Positions 13,101-38,469 of a DNA stretch of 64,000 nt are shown piece by piece. How positions within the stretch are numbered: position 1 is the stretch's first letter; the number at the start of each line of letters is the position of its first letter. The notes under the pieces are model-generated. The model saw only the letters and a list, made by a program, of their open reading frames with translations. It made no database searches and was not told where the DNA came from. Position numbers and translations under genes: made by a program. Source of the DNA: Closterium sp. Naga37s-1 (taxonomy: Eukaryota > Streptophyta > Zygnematophyceae > Desmidiales > Closteriaceae); assembly GCA_947471745.1 (NCBI GenBank), contig CANJKZ010000825.1, positions 434,001-498,000 of the forward strand, written 5' to 3'.

Positions 13101-16100
13101 AACTCCGCTCCGCTACGTATCGGAGACTTTAGCGCTGCGCTCTGCGCGAAATGGCAACTTCAACTTCCACTCTCGTCGGAAACCTCATCATCCTTAACCT
13201 CGCTCCCAACGGCACGAGCACCAATTTCGGGGAGTGGTGCTATGGAGTGGAGAAGCACCTCCTTAGCTCGGAGCTCAAGGGGATTTGCCTCAAGGACATC
13301 CTCCTCAATCGCGGCAAGGGGAAGATGCCTCTCCCTCCCGATCCTCTCGGCGAAGGCGCCACTGCCACAGCCAAACTTGCTTTCGACGCTATAACCACCA
13401 AGTATGAGACGGACTTCAGTCTCTGGGAGCAGGCGGATGCGGCAGTGATTAGGGTTTTCATCACCACCACCCCAGTCGAGTTAGTCAAGTCCTACCGCAC
13501 CTTCCGCTCTGCGCATGACATTTGGAAGTACCTCCAGGATCGCTTTCATGACAAAACTGCCGTGGGAGTAGCAATCCTCATTCCTCGCATGTTCCAAATC
13601 CGCCTTGAGGAATGCCCGGGCATGGCAGACTACATCTCTGAAATCCGCAACATCCATGAGGAGCTCAAGGACATTGGGATCACCTTTCCCGAACAGGCAC
13701 CTGCTGCTGGGCTTCTCGTCGGACTCACCCCGGCCTACAACGTCACCAGTTCCATGCTCAAGCAGCTCCCCACCAAGGAACTCACCTTCGAGAAAGTCGC
13801 TTCGGCCCTTCTCTCTGCCGAAAAGGACCTTGCAGCCCAGGCATCCGTCAATGCTGAGCGCTACTCCCCTGGCATCCCATTTCGTTCACAGCAGGGCCAG
13901 AGGCGCAACTCCTTTCCCCCATGCCAGTACCTCATTAGGAAGGGTCCACGTGCGGGGCAGAAATGCAACGGCACCAACCACCCTGAGGCAACTTGCTTCA
14001 AGAAGCGAGATGACGAGTGGTATGACGTCCACGGTGTCTCCAAGGACAAGCGCCCTCCCAACTGGGCACCACCCCGTCGCGTGAACCAGGTCGAGGCAGT
14101 GGAGGAACCTGCTCAGGCATTTGCTAGTGCCCCATCTGATGTTCGCCTTAACCCGTTGTTCTCTGGTGCTGGTCTTATTAATGAGAAGGGGTCGCAGTAC
14201 ATCGGTGTTTCAACCACACAGGGAATTGAGTTCATACTAGACAGTGGTGCCACCCACACAGTGCTTAAAGACCAAACTGCCTTCGTTCCCTACCAGGCTC
14301 CCACCTCACTCCTTGGAGCCGATTCTAGCTTCTCCATCCAATGCCATGGGTCCTCCACAGTTTCCTGTCCAACTTTCCCATCCGGCACAGTCACTGGCAT
14401 CTGTGCCCCTACCCTCCGCTACAACCTTCTTGCACAGCGGGAAATCCAACACGCAGGCGTGATCACCATCTTTCCCAATGATGTTGACTACTGTGACATG
14501 TTTGACGCCAAAACCGGACTCCATCTTGCCCGCTTCACCCTCAACTCCAACAACCTGTACACACTAGTTGTACCTCCCGTTCAAACATGCTCCCTCACCA
14601 ACCTTCCGCTTCCATCCTCAGACTCCCCCTCATGTCACTGTCGCCTCCTCAATGACAAGACTATGCTATTTCATAACCGCCTCGGCCACATCAACTTCCG
14701 CGCACTTTCAGACCTTGCCACCAAACAACTCCTTCATGGGCTGCCCGCCTCACTTCCACAACCCCCCTCTCTTTCTGGACCACCTTGCCTTGACTGTGCA
14801 CAGAGCAAGCTTCGGGAACAGCCCCATCCTCCCACTGAGTCCACCTCTACCGCACCTCTTGATCGCGTACACATGGACCTTTGGGGTCCAGCTCCTGTTC
14901 GTTCCCGTGGCGGACACTTCTACTTCCTTGTCATCGTTGATGACTATTCCCGCTATGTGTCCGTTCACCTTCTCACCGCCAAGTCTGAAGCCCCAGCCAT
15001 TATCATGGAATGGGCAAGGCAGGCTCATTCACACTTCAAAATCAAAATCAAGATTCTTCACTCTGACGGTGGCGGTGAATTCCGCAACAACACTCTCAAA
15101 ACTTTCTGCTCTACTGAGGGTATTCGTCAGACCTTCACCCTCCCAGACAGCCCTCAACAGAACGGTGTTGCTGAGAGCCGAAACCGCATCCTGGTGCAGA
15201 TTGCTCGCTGCCTCCTCACTCATGCTTCCGCCCCTCCCTCTCTTTGGGGATACGCCATGCTCCATGCTGCCGCCCTCCACAATCTCCATCCTCATCCTCA
15301 CCACACCCACACCACCCCCGCAGAGCTGTGGACGGGTCAAAAGCCGTCCGTCCGCCCTCTTCGTGTATTGGGGTGCACTTCCTATGTTCTCCTCAACTCC
15401 CAAGCCCGTCGTGCAGCTGGCGGCAAGCTTGCTCCGAAAACAATCACGTGCGTGTACCTCGGGCACAACTCGGACTCGCCAGACTACCTCTTCCTCCATC
15501 CTACCACCAACAAACTTTATCGCAGCCGAGATGTTTTCTTCGATGAATCCCACCCGTTCTACCCGTCCTCTACAGTTTCTCCTTCTCCTCCGCCTCCTTC
15601 TCTTACTTGGGCTGACTTTGACAGCCTTCCTCCTGCCACCACTCCATCTCCTCCTCTTCCTGCTCCCTCCACAGTTTCCGACCCCCCGTCACCCGCTTCC
15701 CCTTCCAGCACCACGCAGTCTCCCCCGCTCCTTCCCGCCCCCGAGCCCATTCCTCTCAAAACCTACCAACGCCGTCCTCCTGCTGCTGCTCCTCCTCCTG
15801 ATCCAGCTCCTCCTCCTGATCCAGCTCCTGCTCCTGATCCAGCTGCTGTTCCTGATGCTGCCACTACACCTACTGCTTCTCCCCCTCCAGCTCCGCCTCC
15901 CTCCCCCATCGCTGGTCGCACCCGCTCGCGCAAAGCTCCCAAGCCTCTTTCCCTTTCCATTCGTGTCTCTCTCAATCCTCCTCCTGTCGGGGGTGATTAT
16001 TCGCTCATGCCCTCCCTTCTTGAGGACAGACATGAGGAGTTGATTGAGATTGACTCAGCCATACACGCACTCTGCTCCCTCTTTCCAGATATCGCAGAAT

Positions 16101-18325
16101 CTCCCACCCTCGACTTCTCGGACAACCCCTCCATCCCCACACCTCTCACCTATGCTGAAGCAGTTTCTGGTCCTCACGCCGCTCAATGGCTAGGGGCCAT
16201 TGTCGCAGAGTGTGAGGCCTTCATTCACACATGAACTTTCACAGATGTCTCTCCTCCCTCCGGCGTCAACATTGTGAAGGGAAAATGGGTTTTCCGGGTG
16301 AAACAACTTCCAGGCGAATTTCCCGTCTTCAAAGCCCGGTACTGTGCCAAGGGATTTACCCAAAAGCATGGACTGGACTTCTTTGAGACATTCTCTCCCA
16401 CCGCCAAACCTCCCACACTGCGCACCCTTCTCGATGTTGCCGCTCGAGATGACATGGAGGTTGACTGCATGGATGTGTCCTCTGCGTTTCTGCAATGGAT
16501 CCTTCGAGAGGAAATCTACATGGAGCGGCCCGAAGGATTTCCAGCTCCTTTTCCACCAGGCACTGTATGGAAGCTGAATCGACCAGTCTATGGCCTCAAG
16601 CAAGCACCCCGGGAATGGCACAACAAGCTCAAGAGCACCTTAGGGTCCCTCGACTTTCACCCATCCACCTCTGACCCCAGCCTCTTCATCCGAGCAACAT
16701 CATCCCGCTTCTTCATCTTGGTTTATGTCGATGTCATGATCCTTGTCACCAAGGATCAGACTGAGCTGGCAGCAGTCAAAACCGCACTTGGTGAGAAGCT
16801 GGCTATGAAGGATCTTGGGAAACTGACGAACTATCTGGGCATGGAAATCACACGTGATCGCACGGCCCGCACCATCACCCTCTCGCAGAAGTTCTACATC
16901 AACAACGTTTTGACCAGGTTTAAGATGCAGGAAGCAGCTTCAATGCCCACCCCACTCTCTCTGCAGCACCAACTCACTGCACCCTCTATTCCCTCACCTG
17001 AGCCCTGTGATGAGGCTTACCCCGAGCTCGTCGGTTCCCTCATGTACGCGATGATGTGCACTCGACCAGATTTGGCCTATCCAGTCAGTGTCCTGTCTCG
17101 CTACGTTGCACCTGGTCGTTTCACGAGCCACCACTGGTCTGCCGCCAAGCGGGTCCTCCGCTATCTCAAAGGCACACAGGACTATGTGCTCACTCTTGGC
17201 GGCTCTTCCCCTGTTCGCCTTGAGGGGTACAGTGACTCGTCCTATGCTGATGACCAGAGTGATCGGCGCTCTTCCCAAGGATATTGCTTTACCCTTGGCA
17301 GTGGGGTTGTCAGTTGGCGCTCCACTCGGTCGTCTTCCGTCTCTCTGTCGACCTGTGAGGCAGAGCTGTATGCCGGGACCATGGCTTCCCAAGAGGCCCG
17401 TTGGCTCTCCTTCTTGCTGGCAGAACTTGGGTATCCTCAACCAGCCCCAACGCTTTGGTGTGACAACGAGAGCACCATTCATCTCACAAAGGACCCCGTC
17501 TTCCACGGCCGCACCAAGCACATTGAGGTCCGTCACTACTTTCTTCGTGAGCTGGTGCAGCGCGAGCAGCTGAAGGCTGAACACATTGCCTCCGACTGCA
17601 ACCTTGCTGACTTGTTTACCAAGTCTCTTGTTCGCCAAGACCACTACCGCCTCCTCTCGTCCATGGGTGTTGGGCCGCCATGTGGCTGAAGTGTTGTCAG
17701 CCTAGGGGGTGTGTTAGAAATAGTCAGTCAACACTTTGTACTATATTCTATATCGGTTATGTTACTTTGTAGGTTGGGTGTAGATTTGTAATCCCAACCC
17801 TATCTGGTTGGGATTCCCTCGTAATCCTGCAAATCTGCCAACTCACCAATTGGAGATTTGCTAGGATTCCCATCCCATCCTTTCCCTAGCTTTGCTCAAC
17901 CCAACCCTGTTTGTACTTAAGGCCTAGTGCCTTCCTTATCAAGCAATCAGTTCAGTTCCAATTCTATCACTATCCACCTCATTTTATTATGCGAGCTACA
18001 CTTTTTCCCACTTCTTTCTCCCTTTCTCCCTTGCCCTCCACCCCTCCCTTGCAACTCTGTCCATCTCATCCATCACCCAGATGAAGGTCTGCTCTTTGTT
18101 TGGGGAAAGAATGCGGACGGGCAGCTTGGACTGGGAGCTGGGCAGCCAAAAATCATCGACGAGCCACACGAACTTGCTCTCCCGTCACTCCCGTTACTGG
18201 CACAAGAACAGGAATCACCCTCGGGAAAAGGGCTATCCAGTGTGGCTGATAGACGAGTGGTTTTAGATGTGTCTACAGGAACTAGCCATGGATTGTGCAT
18301 ATGCTTGTGCATGCCTGCATCATAG
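2433..18325 (+). CDS. RCC1-repeat (UVR8-like) protein, probably mitochondrial; third intron holds nested retrotransposons
   Basis: Four exons: 2433-3567, 3932-4051, 4521-4676 and 18081-18325. Joined, they give 1656 nt (551 residues) with every junction in phase 1. The product is a seven-bladed RCC1-type propeller. Repeat signatures recur: VWSWGRGDSGQLGHG, LWVWGRGDGGRLGLG, LFTWGYGGFGALGHG, VYAWGRDEGEGRLG, then GGNHNGELGR across exons 1/2, VWSWGRGGSGQLGQ in exon 3 and FVWGKNADGQLGLG in exon 4. The first 60 or so residues are rich in Arg, Ala, Ser and Pro without acids, like a mitochondrial transit peptide. A Ser run encoded by AGC repeats follows (2648-2692). Land-plant mitochondrial RCC1 proteins such as RUG3 act in organellar RNA splicing; that role here is inference. 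Intron 3 is 13.4 kb because of two copia insertions. The reading frame survives, so the gene may still work if the intron is removed. Confidence 0.88.
3639..3856. repeat. Tandem duplication inside RCC1 intron 1
   Basis: Two diverged copies of about 100 bp (about 3639-3730 and 3757-3856) share the run from CCCAGCCCTGCCTCGTCC to GCGTCTAGCATCATGCCCC. Both lie in intron 1. Confidence 0.85.
4010..4246 (+). repeat. Duplicated end of RCC1 exon 2 with its donor
   Basis: The end of exon 2 (LAAGGFHTLAVD plus donor, 4010-4056) is repeated with a few substitutions at about 4197-4246, again ending in a GTGAGT donor. The second copy lacks the preceding exon body and reads as a decoy exon end. Confidence 0.85.
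4061..4132. repeat. Perfect 20-bp inverted repeat in RCC1 intron 2
   Basis: GCAGCAAATGAGAGTGCCTT at 4061-4080 has its exact reverse complement at 4113-4132, with a 32-nt loop. A further direct copy of the arm begins at 4139. The transcript could fold into a strong hairpin next to the donor of exon 2. Confidence 0.9.
4330..4560 (+). repeat. Duplicated start of RCC1 exon 3 with its acceptor
   Basis: The acceptor and first codons of exon 3 (CCACAACCAG then ACGAGGGACGCGT) occur at about 4381-4420 and again at 4511-4560. Only the second copy continues into the RCC1 repeat and has a downstream donor, so I used it as exon 3. Confidence 0.85.
4864..5109 (+). repeat. 5' LTR of the outer copia element, first part
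   Basis: 246 bp matching 17712-17957 with one visible substitution near 4911. The LTR is cut after CAGTT by the inner element and resumes at 12355-12366. Confidence 0.93.
5110..5235 (+). repeat. 5' LTR of the inner copia element
   Basis: 126 bp, TGTCAG to TCTCACA, apparently identical to 12224-12349. Confidence 0.95.
5330..5990. repeat. GC-rich low-complexity leader of the inner copia element
   Basis: The untranslated leader holds degenerate tandem repeats: about 19-bp units of the type CGGCCCCGTCGCGCCGCCCT up to about 5600, then CCGGCGCCGCCCTTCC units, then GAGCCGCC units to about 5970. Long ORFs on both strands here are by-products of the GC-rich repeats. Confidence 0.8.
6054..12017 (+). 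pseudogene. Gag-Pol polyprotein of the inner copia element, one in-frame stop
   Basis: One frame runs from 6054 to 12017 (about 1988 codons), broken only by a TAG at 8289-8291, at the start of the integrase core where copia proteins usually have Trp. Order: Gag with a UBN2-like region; a Gly-rich stretch and a Gln run; an unusual Cys/His knuckle (about 7197-7273); protease DSGA near residue 520; the HHCC pre-integrase domain (about 670-725); integrase with VVDDYSRY, LHSDRGGEF and PQQNGIAERR; a PGGAE-rich linker (about 9120-9350); reverse transcriptase with intact YVDD at about 11083; RNase H. RNase H runs from KRVLRYL almost directly to HADASWADD and lacks about 16 residues present in the outer element. 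Confidence 0.9.
9120..9350 (+). repeat. 15-bp tandem repeat encoding PGGAE units
   Basis: Units of the type GCTGAGCCTGGGGGT, with variants GCTACGACTGGGGGT and GCTGAGTCTGGGGGT, stay in frame within the integrase-RT linker of the inner element. Confidence 0.85.
12224..12349 (+). repeat. 3' LTR of the inner copia element
   Basis: 126 bp, apparently identical to 5110-5235 and followed by the target duplication CAGTT. Confidence 0.95.
12640..12995 (+). repeat. 22-23-bp tandem repeat in the leader of the outer copia element
   Basis: About 15 copies of a unit like CAGCGGCGCAGCGGAACAGG plus T, TT or TCC lie between the primer-binding site and the Gag start. ORFs read through them, but I see no protein family. 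Confidence 0.9.
13151..17689 (+). pseudogene. Gag-Pol polyprotein of the outer copia element, one stop and a changed RT catalytic residue
   Basis: One frame from 13151 to 17689 (about 1512 codons), broken by a single TGA at 16232-16234, just before the RT domain at a position where copia proteins commonly have Trp. Order: Gag/UBN2 region; a Cys/His knuckle starting PPCQYLIRKGPRAGQKC; protease LDSGATHT; HHCC domain; integrase with VIVDDYSRY, LHSDGGGEF and PQQNGVAESR; Pro-rich linker; RT; RNase H with YSDSSYADDQ, CEAELYAG and DNES. The RT box normally YVDD reads YVDV (16724-16735), so the second catalytic Asp is lost. With the stop, this copy should not be able to move by itself. Confidence 0.92.
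17712..17969 (+). repeat. 3' LTR of the outer copia element
   Basis: 258 bp from TGTTAG to CTATCA, followed by the target duplication CTATC at 17970. Confidence 0.95.
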
Positions 18326-18478
18326 AAAGATGTACCGGTAAGAGGACCTTTTTAAAGTACACACTGTACAGAGTTGTTTTGCTTACTGAAGCGCTGACAC
18401 AATAAAGATCCACTTCACTCTCTTCAGTCCGAAGAACATGACACAATCAGTCAAATGTAAGAAGGAAAACAAGAAAAC

Positions 18479-21400
18479 TCATTTCTTCAAAATGCGTGCA
18501 CGCGCTGCTTGAAACTCCTCCTCAGTAGGTTCTTTCCACTCCTCTTTTCCATTCACTCCCTTCCCCTTCCCCTTCCCTTTGCCCCTTACTCTCCCAACAG
18601 CTACCACTGCCCCTCCCTCTCCCTCCTCTCCACCTTCCCCTTCATCCTCTTCCTCCTCCCCTCCCCTCAGCCTCCCCCCACCCTTCCCCCCTCGCTTCCC
18701 GGCCCCTCCCTTCCCTCCTCGCTTCCCGCCCTTCCCTCCATACTTGGCTGCCAGAGACTCAAACAGGTAATCAGCAGCTTGAGCCCTTGCTGATTGGCGG
18801 TTGAGAATGAGAGCCATCAGGCCCTGGTTGCTCTCGTATTCGCTGCTGTTGGGGTCGGGGAAAGGGAAGGGAAATGACAGGAGGAAGGGAAGGGAAATGA
18901 CAGGGAGAAGGGAAGGGAAATGACAGGGGGAAGGGAAGAGCCTGGCTACAAGACAAACAATTTCTCTGCAGCTTGAGCCCTCGCTTATTGCCGGTTGAGA
19001 ATGAGAGCTCCTGGTTGCTATCATATTTGCTGCTAGTTAGAATCAAGGTATGGAAACAACAAGATGAAGGGAGAAGGGAGGAGGAGAGTGAGTGCATGTG
19101 AGGGGACCTCTGCGGCTTGAGCTCCTGGTTGCTATAATGTTTGCTGCTAGTTAGAATCAAGGTATGGAAACGACAAGAGGGAGAGGGCACGTGTTTTGAG
19201 ACGTCCCAAAACGAATTAGTGACATGAGTTCCTGGTTGCTCTCATCTTTGCTGCTAGTTAGAATCAAGGTATGGAAACAACAAGATGAAGGGAGAAGGGT
19301 GAGTGCCTGTTTGTGTGTGCAGTGCATGCATGTGTTCATGTCTGTGCATGTGTGAGAACATGTGTGAGAACATGTGTGAGTGCATGTGTGAGTGCATGTG
19401 TGAGTGCATGCATCAACAAAAGGAAGAGGAGGGAGGCAATCTCTGAAGCATCCTTACTCCGCAGCAAGAGGGTCGGCAGGAGCAGGTTTCTTGACAACTT
19501 CTGCAGCCCATCTCTTGTACGCCTTAGTAGCCTTCAGCTCGCCTGATTCGATAGCAGCATCAAGTATATCCTTGAAGCGGTGCGAGTCAACCTCCGGCCG
19601 TGCACAGATTTGGCACTCCAGGACCCTGCAACAGTGACAGAGCGAGAAAAGGAGGGAGGGAGGAGAAAGAGTGGAAGAGAGAATAAGGGGGCAACCCAAT
19701 AGCAGCATCGAGTATATCCTTGACATGATGCAAACCCACCTCTGGCCGTGCACAGATCTGGAACTCCAGCACCATGTGGGCAGTGACAGCGAGAGAAATA
19801 AGAAAGGAGGAAGGGTGGCAGAGTGTGGAAGGGAGAACAAGGGGGCAACCCAATAGCAGCATCGAGTATATCCTTGACATGATGCAAACCCACCTCTGGC
19901 CGTGCACAGATCTGGAACTCCAGCACCATGTGGGCAGTGACAGCGAGAGAAATAAGAAAGGAGGAAGGGTGGCAGAGTGTGGAAGGGAGAACAAGGGGGC
20001 AACCCAATAGCAGCATCGAGTATATCCTTGACATGATGCAAACCCACCTCTGGCCGTGCACAGAAGCACCCTGCGAGTGGTGAAGCAGACAGGAATCAGA
20101 AACAAGGAAGGGGGACAGAGCATGGCAGAGAGCATCGAGTATATCCTTGACATGATGCAAACCCACCTCTGGCCGTGCACAGAAGCACCCTGCGAGTGGT
20201 GAAGCAGACAGGAATCAGAAACAAGGAAGGGGGACAGAGCATGGCAGAGAGCATCGAGTATATCCTTGACATGATGCAAACCCACCTCTGGCCGTGCACA
20301 GATCTGGAACTCCAGGACCCTGTGTTTGAGAGTCCACCTCCCCACTGACCATCACTCTCATCACCATTATCACATTCCCCCCAACTCACATGTCCATCCG
20401 CCCTTTGAATCGTTCATACAGCTCCTTCATTTCCTTGCCCTCCTGCTCCGACCCCCTCCCACACCCGCTCCCGTACCTTACACACACATCTCGCCCCTTC
20501 ATTCTCCCACCAACTCACATGTCCATCCGCCCTTTGAACCACTCATACAGCTCCTTCAGCTCCTTGGCCTCCTGCTCCGACCCCCTGTACTGCCTGTTCT
20601 GCTGTATTACCTCTCCCCCCAACTCACATGTCCATCCGCCCTTTGAATCGCTCGTATAGCTCCTTCAATTCTTTCGCCTCCTGCTCTGAACCCCTGTACT
20701 GCTGCTCGAATGCCACAATGTCGGCAACTGTGATCTGGAATGGGGGAGGGGGGGAAGGAAGGGGGGAGGATTGCACGAGTCCTATGGGGGACCTTCAGTT
20801 CCATTGCCTCCTGCCCCGACCCCCTGTACTGCCGCTCGAACACCACAATGTCTGCAACTGTGATCTGAGTGAGAGGAGTGGGGGAGAGGAAGGGGGAAAG
20901 GGAAGGGTTCACAAAGAGGACCCTTCAGCTCCGTTGCCTCCTGCTCTGAACCCCTGCACTGCCGCTCGAACGCCATGTCAGCCACTGTGATCTGAAAGGA
21001 GTGAAGTAGGGGGAAGAGAGGAGTGAGAGGCAGGAGAGATCGCACAAGACACCATCACATCGGTAGCCTCCTGCTACCTAGTTTCTGTACATTTTTCAGG
21101 GAGAACTTGTTAAGACCCTGGTCCAAAGAACAATGTGTTCGCTGAAAGACCCTGGTCACCCAAAGCATACATGTACCCCATGGTAAACCAAGCAGTGTGT
21201 ACAGGGCAATTTCATTCTCACATCAATGTCCCGTCTTTCTCTCACCTCACTGTACATTGTTCGGAAGAACTTGTAAAGGTCTGCAACTGTGTTGCCCGAG
21301 AGACCCTGCGAACAAGCAGCAGCACATAAAGTATTATTCACGACAAGGCTCTTTTTCTTTAAATCACGGAAAGAAATAAGGACGCCCAAGGGCTGCATGC

Positions 21401-22576
21401 GTGATAAGGCGAAGCATTGTAAAACGCCACATGCGCATGGGACAGAAAACAAGCGCCAAACAGACTGGCTCAGCGGTACAGAGGAACCAGTCAGTGCCAC
21501 TCACAGTGCCATCCTCGCCGTCCCCATCGCCGGTGCAGCCAGTCTCGTCATACACCTTCCGCCTCTCAGCGTCCCCCAACACTGCAAACACCCGCAGCAG
21601 CGCTTGAAAGCGTTCCTTGGCCGTCTGGGGGAGACGGAGGGGGATGGGAGAGAGGGGGGAGGGGAGAGGAGAGAGAGGGCGAACGATAAGATATGTTCCG
21701 TCGCTCAGGGTCCCCCAACACTGCAAACTCCCGCTGCAGCGCCTGAAAGCGCTCTTTGGCAGCCTGGGGGAGACAGACAAGGGTCGGGGGAGGGGAAGAG
21801 GAGGGAGTGGGGGGGAGGATGGTTTGGAGTGCAGCGCCTGAAAGGCAAACACCCGCTGCAGCGCCTGAAAGCTTTCCTTGGCCGTCTGAGAGAGACACGG
21901 GGAGTTGGAGGTTAGTTGGATTGTTGAGAGGTGGATTGTTGAAAGTTTGAATGGTCGGGGAATCAGATGGTTAAAAAGGTTTGATGGTTGGGGAATTGGA
22001 GGAGATACTCGCCGTGAACCAGCACACACCTCCCTACATCTTCTCTCCTCTTCCCCACCACCTCCTCCTCCCTACCCCATTGCCCAGATTCTTGTCAAGA
22101 TGCAGCCGAAGCGCATCACACTTCCGGGAGTTACCCACCGTGAATCAGCACGCTCCTTCCTACCTCTTCTCTCCTCTCCCCCACCACCTCCTCCCTTCCC
22201 TACCGCATCGCCCGGGTTCTTGTCGGGATGCAGCCGAAGCGCCATGCGGTGATACGCCTTGCGAATCTCCGCGTGCGTCGCGTCGCGATTCACTCCCAGC
22301 ACCTGCGATGCCAAACGTACTCAGTGGAAACGAAGAAATGCGATGAAAACGAATTGTAAGGTATGGCTCTGCTGAGAAACTTACCGCGTAAAGATCTTTC
22401 GGATTTGCCTCATCGCCAGCCGTAGATTCCTTGTTCTTCTCATCGGAGGCCGTCGGATCTTCCTCATCTTCTTTCACAGGGTTCTCCGCAGCCGCGAAGC
22501 GAGGCGACTTCCGTCTGCTCGGTTCTCCCTCTGCCCGCTGCCTTTTCTGCACCATCTCCGGACCCGCACTTAGCAA
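18479..22576 (-). CDS. DnaJ co-chaperone of the plant dnaJ6 / animal DNAJC9 type
   Basis: Seven exons on the - strand: 22385-22576, 22204-22302, 21505-21624, 21246-21305, 20628-20734, 19458-19625 and 18479-18845. They sum to 1113 nt (370 residues) with consistent phases. An acidic N-terminal tail of about 60 residues precedes the J-domain ([20 protein letters not shown]), whose HPD motif is in LHPDKNPGD. Then come [50 protein letters not shown] and [12 protein letters not shown], all in the order found in Arabidopsis dnaJ6. The last exon has a Gly/Lys-rich insert and the family C-terminus [14 protein letters not shown]. Animal DNAJC9 handles histone H3-H4 through this C-terminal region; that role here is inference. 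The last exon has a tandem AG acceptor (18843-18848). The gene ends 153 bp from the RCC1 gene, tail to tail. Confidence 0.92.
19010..19290 (-). repeat. Decoy copies of the start of dnaJ exon 7
   Basis: Three extra copies, near 19045, 19160 and 19270, share TTGATTCTAACTAGCAGCAA and the exon-7-like segment AGCAACCAGGAGCTC. They lie in the intron just before exon 7 and keep an AG but not the exon body. Confidence 0.8.
19193..19212. repeat. Palindrome of the TTTTGAG..CTCAAAA family
   Basis: GTTTTGAGACGTCCCAAAAC, an imperfect palindrome, lies between decoy copies of dnaJ exon 7. Confidence 0.75.
19565..20325 (-). repeat. Six tandem copies of the first half of dnaJ exon 6
   Basis: The segment for [21 protein letters not shown] occurs in the real exon (from 19625) and in five further copies upstream, near 19770, 19925, 20068, 20190 and 20315. 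Spacing is about 120-150 bp. The copies read HHVKDIL rather than SHRFKDIL and resemble each other more than the real exon, so they probably spread from one copy. Confidence 0.9.
20385..21000 (-). repeat. Partial duplications around dnaJ exon 5
   Basis: The acceptor plus exon start (ITVADI..FERQ) occurs three times (near 20985, 20867 and 20734). The exon end plus donor ([11 protein letters not shown] then GTGAG) also occurs three times (near 20628, 20518 and 20393). Only 20628-20734 has both ends, so I chose it. Confidence 0.9.
21500..21900 (-). repeat. Three copies of the start of dnaJ exon 3
   Basis: [15 protein letters not shown] occurs from 21624 (real, running on to RRKVYDETG), from about 21766 and from about 21885. 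The two upstream copies lose the frame before the DETG block. Confidence 0.9.
22070..22265 (-). repeat. Duplicated end of dnaJ exon 2
   Basis: About 110 bp ending at the donor side of exon 2 (the HPD-containing segment, from 22204) is repeated at about 22075-22140. The copy is frameshifted and reads [10 protein letters not shown] instead of the HPD motif. Confidence 0.85.
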
Positions 22577-23388
22577 AGAGACTCTCTTAACCGGCTGCGC
22601 AACCAGTAAACTAGCGAATCGAGGTTCCGGAGTGCGTTGTTGCGAGTCGTGGCTGTGCAGAGCAGCTGGGTATGTATTAGATGATAGTAAAGCGGTAACG
22701 CCGGTAGACTGGCGTAATAAACTGCTGAAAACCGATCGCAGGCCTTAAATTTCTCGAGAAAAACGAAAACCCGTAGCTTGTTGGACGCGCACTGTTGTTG
22801 TCATAATATCTCTAGGAGCAGCTTATTGCAACCAGTTACTGCGCGGCAACACGAGATGCCAGAAAACCTTGCAGTAAACTAATGCTCCAGAACCTGACAT
22901 AACCATCCGTGCAGGTATGCTTCGGAGTCCTGTCCCAGCCTAGATTGTGTCTTGCACACTTTCACCACACTGAACCAGATCGTAACTCAATGAAACCGTT
23001 TTGAAAAACATGCAGCTCCCTGCGGGTTTGACGCGCACAAGGTTTTTGCTCTTACTGACAGAAACGGCGGGAAAGCGATTCTTCAGGCACAATTTTGAAG
23101 TTTCAAAATATGAAAGTGTTACACTGCGAACATAGGAATGTCTGCTATCTTTGGATCTCTCAATAAGCTTGGACACATGCGATGTGGAAATCTGAAATAT
23201 GAAACTTGTAGAGCACTTTACTGTGCAGCAGTAATTCTACTATTTAAGAAACATTAGGAAGAGACACAAATGAAATCAGTGCATGGAATATTGTAGTACC
23301 ACTCGAGTTGACTGTCAAGTGTCATGAGTACCAGCTTCTGAACAATCACCACCAATAAGTTGGAAAAGGCAAATCAAGCATTCACATG
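22577..23388. other. Intergenic: dnaJ 5' flank and RBBP6-like 3' flank
   Basis: Both genes are on the - strand, so this holds the dnaJ promoter and the 3' UTR of the RBBP6-like gene. I see no further gene. The region is AT-richer than the exons. Confidence 0.6.

Positions 23389-38469
<15,081 letters not shown>

Larger units (their letters stand above)
4864..17969 (+). mobile_element. Outer Ty1/copia LTR retrotransposon (interrupted by a second copia element)
   Basis: The 258-bp LTRs start TGTTAGAAATAG and end CTATCA (3' copy) or CTATTA (5' copy). The 5' LTR is split into 4864-5109 and 12355-12366 by the inner element; the 3' LTR is 17712-17969. The 5-bp target duplication CTATC is at 4859-4863 and 17970-17974. 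The primer-binding site TGGTAACGAGC begins at 12367, right after the 5' LTR, and a purine tract AGGGGGTG precedes the 3' LTR. I see two differences between the LTRs, so the insertion is young but older than the inner one. Without the inner element and its duplicated 5 bp the unit is about 5.9 kb. Protease-integrase-RT-RNase H order makes it Ty1/copia. Confidence 0.95.

Noticed and set aside
14568-16043. 491-codon + strand ORF in another frame of the outer copia element
   Set aside because: Shadow of the integrase/linker region of the real Gag-Pol frame, with Leu/Pro-biased nonsense composition.
2433-18325. Calling the RCC1 gene a pseudogene because of the transposon insertions
   Set aside because: The insertions lie wholly within an intron and all four exons join in phase 1 with intact repeats; without RNA data an intact gene is the simpler reading.
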